NCBI GenBank assembly: GCA_020061995.1
Contig: JAGUXE010000266.1
Coordinates: 1 to 12,528, forward strand
Source of the DNA: Ignavibacteriales bacterium
Lineage (GTDB): Bacteria > Bacteroidota > Ignavibacteria > Ignavibacteriales > Ignavibacteriaceae
Reading direction: 5' to 3'
Length of the DNA stretch: 12,528 nt
Part shown: one piece after another, positions 7,003-12,528 of the stretch
Position numbering within the stretch: the stretch's first letter is position 1
Layout: each line of letters starts with the position of its first letter
Notes under the pieces: generated by a model
What the model was told of the DNA's origin: nothing
Databases searched by the model: none
Seen by the model: only the letters and a program-made list of their open reading frames with translations
Made by a program: the position numbers and the translations under genes

Positions 7003-7985
7003 TAACACAACCCTAAAACTACTACACCGTTGGTTAATCTAATCCCGGGAAGTGGAAAGTGGAAATAATTGAACGTATTTTTTATGAATTGCCAGCCGGG
7101 ACCGAATAATGGAATCCATTCAGTATCAAAATCAAACGCTAAATAGAAATCGCGTTGTCCGCCACCTATGCCATCTAATCTGCTAACCCCCATTCCGAGA
7201 GCTAAATTCAAAAACCCGGGCCAATATTGCGAAATATTTTTTGGCAATAATTCTTTCATTCTAAATGAAAGCCAAAATTTCTGTCCTTCATAATCATCAA
7301 TAATAATGTGTTGTTGTCCAGCTATTAATCCTTTTTCATTAAGTTGTCGTGGATAATAACTGAATTTAAATTGGAAATTTTTTAGATAGGGGAAATAATA
7401 TTGTCCAATTGGATACAAACCTCCAAACAAATCCGCCATTGCATCACCCGGGCTGAAACCCCATTCAGGACCAAATCCATCTTCAATTTCAACATAAATT
7501 TGATAGAGAAAAGCCGCAGTCGATCCAAATATTATACTTCTTTCAGGATCCAAATTAGCCGCTTCGAAACCAGAAGCAATCCCATGCCCTATAATTATTG
7601 TACCATACATATGACCAATCTTATCAATCCATAATGAATAATTCCAATCATTTTGAAAGTGAAATTTTGTTCTTCTGCTTTTCCACCATGCGTTTGCCTG
7701 GTAAAGATGAACTGCAACTCCGGATCCAATAATACCGCCACCTAAGCCAATGAGAATTGGATAATTAATTTCCTTTTGTAATGGATCAATATAGACATTA
7801 TTGAAATCGTTGATCTCTAAATGACTCGGAACGGATCTTTCAAGGAAAAACGATTTTTTTATCTCTAAAGATTTGACCGAAGAATAAAAATCAACACTTG
7901 TGGAATCTTGCGGATAGAGATTGGAATACCACAATAAGATTAGAAATACTAAAATAGTAGGTAATGAACACCAAGTTTTACTCAT
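6999..7985 (-). CDS. DUF2279 family membrane protein
   Basis: A 328-residue envelope protein. Residues 5-25 are a hydrophobic export signal or anchor (LPTILVFLILLWYSNLYPQ). A second hydrophobic stretch at 76-95 (ILIGLGGGIIGSGVAVHL) precedes the DUF2279 core, with WWKSRRTKFHF (100-110), DKIGHMYG (121-128) and a conserved region, EIEDGFGPEWGFSPGDAMAD (166-185). The C-terminal 120 residues are beta-rich with many Trp, Phe and Gly and may form strands or a small barrel. Function is unknown; E. coli YfiM is a distant relative. I chose the ATG at 7985, which puts the signal at the N-terminus and leaves 16 bases after lysS. A TTG at 8012 is in frame but would overlap lysS. It probably shares four bases with the glycosyltransferase start. 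Confidence 0.75.
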   Translation of the reverse strand: MSKTWCSLPTILVFLILLWYSNLYPQDSTSVDFYSSVKSLEIKKSFFLERSVPSHLEINDFNNVYIDPLQKEINYPILIGLGGGIIGSGVAVHLYQANAWWKSRRTKFHFQNDWNYSLWIDKIGHMYGTIIIGHGIASGFEAANLDPERSIIFGSTAAFLYQIYVEIEDGFGPEWGFSPGDAMADLFGGLYPIGQYYFPYLKNFQFKFSYYPRQLNEKGLIAGQQHIIIDDYEGQKFWLSFRMKELLPKNISQYWPGFLNLALGMGVSRLDGIGGGQRDFYLAFDFDTEWIPLFGPGWQFIKNTFNYFHFPLPGIRLTNGVVVLGLCY

Positions 7986-8001
7986 ACTGATGAAATTGTA
8001 A

Positions 8002-9519
8002 TTACTTTTCAATTTTCATTTGGGGGAAAAAGATAACATCTCGTATTGAATTCTGGTTCGTCAATAACATAACAAGACGGTCAATTCCGATGCCGAGTCC
8101 GGCTGTAGGCGGCATCCCATATTCGAGGGCTCTAACAAAATCTTCATCAATAGTTTGAGCTTCATCATCTCCGGCTTCTTTTGCTTTAAGTTGATCTTTA
8201 AATCTTTCTAATTGATCAATTGGATCATTCAGTTCGCTGAATGCATTACAAATTTCACGACCAGCAATAAATCCTTCGAACCTTTCAACAAGTCCTTTTT
8301 TTGAACGATGTTTTTTAGCTAAAGGTGATGTTTCAACAGGATAATCTATCACAAATGTAGGTTGAACTAGAGAATCTTGAATTGCCATTCCAAATATTTC
8401 ATCAATCATTTTACCTCGACTCTCTTTACCGGATAAATCACATCCGATTTCTCGTGCTGCTTTTAAGAGTTCATCATCAGAAATAGTTAGAACATCGATA
8501 TTCAATTTTTCCTTAATTGAATCAACCATTGAAACTCTCTGCCATGGTGGATTAAAATTAATTTTTGTTCCATCAAAATTAAAATCTGTTGTGCCGAATA
8601 CTTTAATTGATAAATCAGTAATCATATTTTCAACAAAAGTCATCATCCATTCATAATCTTTATGGGCTACATACAATTCCAACATAGTAAATTCAGGGTT
8701 GTGGGTCCTATCCATACCTTCATTTCGAAAATCCTTTGAAATTTCATAAACTCCATCAAATCCACCAACTATTAGACGTTTTAAATAAAGTTCGTCTGCG
8801 ATTCGCAAATACAATGGCATATCAAGTGCATTATGATGAGTAGTAAATGGACGTGCGGAAGCACCTCCATAAATGGGTTGTAATACAGGGGTTTCTACTT
8901 CTAAAAGTCCATACGAATCAAGATAAGAACGAATTGCTGATATTATTTTACTCCTTTTTATAAACACATCTTTGATTACCGGATTGACAATAAGATCCAA
9001 ATAACGTTGTCTATATCTTAATTCCTTATCCGCGAATTGATCGTAAACTATTTTGTTCCCAGATTCATCAACAACTTCTTTTGCTATTGGAATAGGTCTA
9101 AGTGATTTGGTCAAAAGTTCTAATGATTCTGCATGAACAGAAATCTCACCTGTTTTCGTTTTGAATACATATCCTTTAACTCCAATAATATCACCGATAT
9201 CCATTAGTTTGAAGTTATCATACGATTCACCTATTTCATCTTTTTTTAGATATATTTGAATCTTTCCAAAATAATCTTGTAAGTGTGCAAAAGAAGCTTT
9301 TCCCATTCTTCTGATTGCCATTATTCTACCGGCAATGGAGACTTCTTTTCTTAATTCATCCGAATAATTGTTTTTAATATCATAAGAATTAGAATTGATA
9401 TCGAAGGAATAAGCAAATGTTTCAACATTCTTTTTCTTAAGTTCATCTAATTCTTCATATCTTCTTTTCATTAAAACATTCAGATCTTCTGATAAGTTTT
9501 GTTCCACGATTTCTCCCAT
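8002..9519 (-). CDS. lysS: Lysine-tRNA ligase, class II
   Basis: A 505-residue lysyl-tRNA synthetase, the usual length of bacterial class II LysRS, charging tRNA-Lys with lysine in the cytosol. The N-terminal anticodon-binding OB fold covers about 58-140 ([18 protein letters not shown] and [10 protein letters not shown]). The catalytic domain shows motif 1 ([15 protein letters not shown] to ETPVLQP, 187-214), motif 2 ([18 protein letters not shown], 264-281) and motif 3 ([13 protein letters not shown], 474-486, with Arg481). [16 protein letters not shown] (218-233) is the LysRS-specific segment, and [12 protein letters not shown] is also typical. No C-terminal extension is present. It starts 5 bases after the carboxypeptidase stop with only a weak purine-rich stretch before the ATG. 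It separates the housekeeping block from the envelope block. Confidence 0.98.
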   Translation of the reverse strand: MGEIVEQNLSEDLNVLMKRRYEELDELKKKNVETFAYSFDINSNSYDIKNNYSDELRKEVSIAGRIMAIRRMGKASFAHLQDYFGKIQIYLKKDEIGESYDNFKLMDIGDIIGVKGYVFKTKTGEISVHAESLELLTKSLRPIPIAKEVVDESGNKIVYDQFADKELRYRQRYLDLIVNPVIKDVFIKRSKIISAIRSYLDSYGLLEVETPVLQPIYGGASARPFTTHHNALDMPLYLRIADELYLKRLIVGGFDGVYEISKDFRNEGMDRTHNPEFTMLELYVAHKDYEWMMTFVENMITDLSIKVFGTTDFNFDGTKINFNPPWQRVSMVDSIKEKLNIDVLTISDDELLKAAREIGCDLSGKESRGKMIDEIFGMAIQDSLVQPTFVIDYPVETSPLAKKHRSKKGLVERFEGFIAGREICNAFSELNDPIDQLERFKDQLKAKEAGDDEAQTIDEDFVRALEYGMPPTAGLGIGIDRLVMLLTNQNSIRDVIFFPQMKIEK

Positions 9520-9524
9520 ATTTT

Positions 9525-11033
9525 CTATTTTCTTTTAAAATTTGCTAATCTGTTACATACTAAGTCCTGTATATTGTCAGCCAATACTACAGGAACAGTG
9601 AAATTGTTTGCTAGTATGGAAAATGCTACAGGTTCTTTATCGCCGGTATAAGCATAACCCGTAAGTCCTCTAACGCTATAAACAAATCCTGTTTTCGCTC
9701 TCACATTATTTTGGGCTCTGGTTTTTCTCATTCTATTTGCTAATGTTCCATCAACACCGGCTACTGGTAATGAATTATAGAAAGTGATGAAATCATCGCT
9801 ACGATACATATAATTAAGTAATGTTACAAACTGATTGGGTGTTACTAAATTCATTCGAGATAACCCCGAACCATCATATATTACAAGGTTATCTGTATTT
9901 ATACCCATTTGATTAAAGATACTCTCTGAAGCACTAACTCCATTAGCAATAGTTCCATAATTTTCAATTTCGTATCCGATTACTTTCATCAATTGTTCAG
10001 CAAAAAAATTCTGACTATTCTTATTGATAACTTTAATTATATCTTTTAGTGTGGGTGAATAATATGAGAACAAATAATATGAATCAGATAAATCGACCGT
10101 CTCGGAAACATCATCAATGTCAAGCGCAAACCCTTTAATTTTTATGCCCTTATTTTGAAGAACATCTTTTAACACAATCATCGAGTATTGAGTTGGATTA
10201 TTAACAGTAGCAAAGGCTTTATATGAACTATTTTTAAGAGTAATGGTTCCATAAACTGTAATTACATTTGTTCCTCGTTCACGAAAAACCTTTATTGAAG
10301 TATTTGAATCATTTGGAACTGTAACTACATTGTTGATGAGAACGATATATTTGGTCTCAGGATTAATCAGGATTTCAGCTTTTTGTCCTATTCTTGAAGG
10401 TTTGACTTGAATGTCAACGCAATTATCATTAAATGAAATTGCCGATGTTGGAGCTGCATACCACTCAGTTTCATAATCCCATGACCAACCTCTTCCAAGA
10501 CCCTGATTATCAAAAGCATTGTCATCACCAATTAAATTGCCTGAAACTTCATCAATACCGAGTTCTAATAATGAATCAGCCCAATCATTAAATACTTTGT
10601 AAATATCTTCATTAAAAAATCTACCTGAGATAGTTGGGTCACCATAACCGCGGACAATCAAATCACCCTGTAAAATGGGACCATCCAATTTCCCTTTGTA
10701 ATGAAGTTCCGTTTTAAATCGATAATTTGATCCGAGAATATTTAATGCAGCAGCAGTTGTAAATAACTTTAAATTTGAAGCCGGGACAAAAAGTTTATTC
10801 TCATTTTTTTTATAAAAGTATTCCCCGGTTACAAGAGATTGAATTACAACTCCCCAATGTGCATTACCAAAATTGGGATCATTAAAAATATCGTCAATTT
10901 GCTCCCATAATTCCGGTACTGTGCCGTATGAAAACTTAGGTACTGTGTCTATTCTTGTTTCCTGTGAATATGACTCAACGCAGAAACCTTGAATGATTAA
11001 AATAAATAAAATATTAAAAACGATACTTTTCAT
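9525..11033 (-). CDS. dacB: D-alanyl-D-alanine carboxypeptidase/endopeptidase, peptidase S13 (PBP4 type)
   Basis: A 502-residue class C penicillin-binding protein that trims or cleaves peptidoglycan peptides in the periplasm. Residues 1-24 are a signal peptide ([22 protein letters not shown]). All three penicillin-binding motifs are present: SNLK at 86-89 (Ser86 nucleophile, Lys89), SQN at 340-342 inside [14 protein letters not shown], and KTG at 447-449 inside [24 protein letters not shown]-type (here [13 protein letters not shown], 125-137) and [10 protein letters not shown] (386-395) are further S13 hallmarks. The middle, about 165-330, is the large inserted region between the first and second motifs that marks this family. 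The ATG at 11033 was chosen because it puts the signal at the N-terminus and has CAGG close before it; an in-frame GTG at 11078 would add a charged 15-residue leader. It overlaps the pseudouridine synthase gene by 20 bases. Confidence 0.93.
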   Translation of the reverse strand: MKSIVFNILFILIIQGFCVESYSQETRIDTVPKFSYGTVPELWEQIDDIFNDPNFGNAHWGVVIQSLVTGEYFYKKNENKLFVPASNLKLFTTAAALNILGSNYRFKTELHYKGKLDGPILQGDLIVRGYGDPTISGRFFNEDIYKVFNDWADSLLELGIDEVSGNLIGDDNAFDNQGLGRGWSWDYETEWYAAPTSAISFNDNCVDIQVKPSRIGQKAEILINPETKYIVLINNVVTVPNDSNTSIKVFRERGTNVITVYGTITLKNSSYKAFATVNNPTQYSMIVLKDVLQNKGIKIKGFALDIDDVSETVDLSDSYYLFSYYSPTLKDIIKVINKNSQNFFAEQLMKVIGYEIENYGTIANGVSASESIFNQMGINTDNLVIYDGSGLSRMNLVTPNQFVTLLNYMYRSDDFITFYNSLPVAGVDGTLANRMRKTRAQNNVRAKTGFVYSVRGLTGYAYTGDKEPVAFSILANNFTVPVVLADNIQDLVCNRLANFKRK

Positions 11034-11721
11034 ATACCTGACTAATTTCCTTTTCAGACAATTTCTTATAAGAACCAAGAACTAAATCATTAACATTAAA
11101 GCCATCAAATTTTGAACGATGCAATTTTTCGACAGTATAATTTATTGTTTTAAACATATTTTTCACAAAATGGTTTCTGCCTTCATGAGAAACTACTGTA
11201 ACAAACTTCCGTGACTTCGAAGTAAACTTTAAGGATTCGAACCTCCCTCTTCCACCTTCAAGATAAACTCCTTTTAATAATTTTTTTTCATCTTCCTCAG
11301 TCAACGCTTTATCAATCCTTACTTCATATTCTCTTGGTATTTGATTAGAAGGATGTAAGACAAAATTAGCAAAATCACCGTCATTTGTCAGGATTAAAAC
11401 TCCGGTAGTGTTATAGTCTAATCGACCGACAGGAAATATTTTTTCTTTTGTTTTGATTAGTTCTATGACAGTTCTACGTTTTTTTTCATCACTGGTTGAA
11501 GCTATAACACCTGATGGTTTATTTAATAAAAAATAAACATGACTTTTAAGTTTAATTTTCTCACCATCAACAGTTACCGAATCTGTTTCGGGATCAATTG
11601 TAAAGGCTAACGTAGTAATTAATTTACCATTTACTTCAACCCTTGCTTGCAATATCAGTTCTTCGGCTTTTCGTCGGGAGGCAACTCCACAATCAGAAAT
11701 AAATTTATTCAATCGAATCAT
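11014..11721 (-). CDS. rluB: rRNA pseudouridine synthase, RsuA/RluB/E/F family
   Basis: A 235-residue enzyme that isomerises a specific uridine in rRNA. The N-terminal S4 RNA-binding domain is MIRLNKFISDCGVASRRKAE through VNGK (1-33). The catalytic domain starts at YFLLNKPSGVIAS (63-75) and has the catalytic Asp102 in VGRLDYNTTGVLILTNDGD. The closing family block is HEGRNHFVKNMF (179-190); the usual form is close to EGRNRQVRRMF, so the Arg-Gln and Arg-Arg positions are changed here. Whether it acts on 23S U2605 (RluB) or 16S (RsuA) cannot be told, but the link to scpAB favours the RluB group. The ATG at 11721 begins the S4 domain exactly; an earlier in-frame start at 11769 would add a lysine-rich leader deep within scpB. 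It overlaps scpB by 17 bases. Confidence 0.9.
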   Translation of the reverse strand: MIRLNKFISDCGVASRRKAEELILQARVEVNGKLITTLAFTIDPETDSVTVDGEKIKLKSHVYFLLNKPSGVIASTSDEKKRRTVIELIKTKEKIFPVGRLDYNTTGVLILTNDGDFANFVLHPSNQIPREYEVRIDKALTEEDEKKLLKGVYLEGGRGRFESLKFTSKSRKFVTVVSHEGRNHFVKNMFKTINYTVEKLHRSKFDGFNVNDLVLGSYKKLSEKEISQVYEKYRF

Positions 11722-12355
11722 TATTATCACTTTCTTCCGTTTCAGTTTCAATAGATGTTTCAAGATCACTCATCATCAATTTTCTTTTTTGTTCAATAAA
11801 ATCTTCGTCCTGCATAATTTCTTCAATTTCACGTGGTTTGGGTAAATCAGTGATTCTGTTTAAACCAAAATAAATTAAAAATTCTTCAGTTGATCCATAC
11901 AATAATGGACGCCCTATAGTTTCAGCCCTACCGAAAATTGAAATTAATTTTTTTTCGAGAAGAGTGTTGAGGATGGAATCACAGTTAACTCCTCTTATCG
12001 ATTCAAGTTCAGGTTTAGTTACAGGCTGTTTATAAGCAATTATAGCAAGAGTTTCTAAAGCGGCTTGACTTAATCTTCTTTTACTTTTTTCAGATGATAG
12101 GTAACCTAAATATTTTGCAAATTCGGGACGTGTTCCGAATGTAAATCCGTTCGCTAATCTTGTAATAGAGAATGAATTATTATTTGACAAATACTTATCG
12201 TTTAATGTATCAACACTTGATTCTATGTCTGAATCAGTAATCGAAATATCTTCACCATCAATTCCTTTAATTGCTTTAATAATTTCATGATGCTTTAACG
12301 GTTCATCAGACGAAAATATGAGTGCTTCAATTATATTTGTATAAATATTATCCAT
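11705..12355 (-). CDS. scpB: Segregation and condensation protein B
   Basis: A 216-residue kleisin-associated (Kite) subunit of the Smc-ScpAB condensin, which organises and helps segregate the chromosome. Two winged-helix domains are visible: the first at about 5-85 (IIEALIFSSDEPLKHHEI at the start), the second at about 95-165. The second contains the family signature LSQAALETLAIIAYKQPVTK (95-114), then ELESIRGVN and GRAETIGRPLLYGSTEEFL (142-160). The C-terminal 45 residues are a charged, acidic tail (LETSIETETEESDNNDSIE), likely disordered. The ATG at 12355 overlaps the end of scpA by 8 bases, the usual tight scpA-scpB arrangement. Identification is secure. Confidence 0.96.
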   Translation of the reverse strand: MDNIYTNIIEALIFSSDEPLKHHEIIKAIKGIDGEDISITDSDIESSVDTLNDKYLSNNNSFSITRLANGFTFGTRPEFAKYLGYLSSEKSKRRLSQAALETLAIIAYKQPVTKPELESIRGVNCDSILNTLLEKKLISIFGRAETIGRPLLYGSTEEFLIYFGLNRITDLPKPREIEEIMQDEDFIEQKRKLMMSDLETSIETETEESDNNDSIE

Positions 12356-12528
12356 TTACAACCCGATAGAGTACAAAGTCGTTAAAGTTGTTCGATTCTC
12401 GTAAACCAATTTTATTCATTTTCGTTAGTTCCAATAAAGCAATAAATGTAACCACCAATCTTATCTTTTCGCGAATCTCAGAAACTAATGTTAAAAAATG
12501 AATCTCATTCATCTCATCTACTTTTTGC
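12348..12528 (-). CDS. scpA: Segregation and condensation protein A, C-terminal 59 residues (runs off the window)
   Basis: The frame is open from 12527 and ends at the TAA at 12348-12350. It encodes 59 residues, including EIHFLTLVSEIREKIRLVVT and FIALLELTKMNKIGLRES, then NFNDFVLYRVVNG. The FIALLELTKMNKI block is the conserved helix of the ScpA (kleisin) C-terminal winged-helix domain that contacts the Smc ATPase head. The position directly before scpB, with an 8-base overlap, supports the call. The start and most of the protein lie beyond the window end. Confidence 0.9.
   Translation of the reverse strand, partial: QKVDEMNEIHFLTLVSEIREKIRLVVTFIALLELTKMNKIGLRESNNFNDFVLYRVVNG

Noticed and set aside
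6683..7634. Plus-strand frames of 84 and 77 codons opposite the glycosyltransferase and DUF2279 genes
   Set aside because: No family motifs, and the minus-strand genes there are clearly coding.
6994..8012. Longer alternative starts (TTG at 8012 for the DUF2279 gene; GTG at 7008 for the glycosyltransferase)
   Set aside because: The TTG at 8012 would overlap lysS and push the signal peptide inward. The GTG at 7008 is too close to its AGGG. Both remain possible but less likely.
1..12528. tRNA or rRNA genes, CRISPR arrays, transposases, phage genes, toxin-antitoxin pairs or a new defence system
   Set aside because: Nothing of the sort was recognised on either strand. Almost the whole window is filled by intact minus-strand housekeeping and envelope genes, and no frameshift or truncation was seen apart from the two cut by the window edges.

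Overview
The window is a gene-dense, AT-rich piece of bacterial chromosome. All fourteen genes lie on the minus strand and run from the high-coordinate end to the low-coordinate end. The protein set suggests the Bacteroidota/Chlorobiota (FCB) group: a YbeY whose third metal position is Asp, a DUF3108 protein behind an S41 protease, a Wzi-like beta-barrel and a VanZ-like DUF2279 protein. The low G+C and the gene styles suggest Ignavibacteria in particular. That placement is inference, because there is no rRNA gene and no search was possible.

In order of transcription, the first block is chromosome, ribosome and wall housekeeping: the end of scpA (12528-12348), scpB, an RsuA/RluB-type rRNA pseudouridine synthase, a PBP4-type D-Ala-D-Ala carboxypeptidase (peptidase S13) and lysS. 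The second block (7985 to 2176) is cell-envelope oriented: a DUF2279 membrane protein, a family 2 glycosyltransferase, a putative outer-membrane barrel with a Wzi-like look, a CtpA/Prc-type S41 protease with a PDZ domain, and a secreted DUF3108 protein. The third block is a gamma-class carbonic anhydrase-like hexapeptide protein, then ybeY, smg (DUF494) and the first 215 codons of topA, which runs off the window.

Most junctions overlap or are separated by fewer than 20 bases. Several stop/start pairs share bases: TAATG between the glycosyltransferase and the barrel, ATGA between ctpA and the DUF3108 gene, and a probable TTGA before the glycosyltransferase. The one real gap is 82 bases upstream of ybeY. 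The layout looks like one long transcription unit, or two if that gap holds a promoter. Shine-Dalgarno sequences are mostly weak or absent.

There are no tRNA or rRNA genes, CRISPR arrays, transposases or phage genes, and no clear pseudogenes. I did not find an undescribed defence or mobile system. The most interesting material is the envelope block, especially the VanZ-like residue pattern in the DUF2279 protein and its tight linkage to a glycosyltransferase and a Wzi-like barrel.
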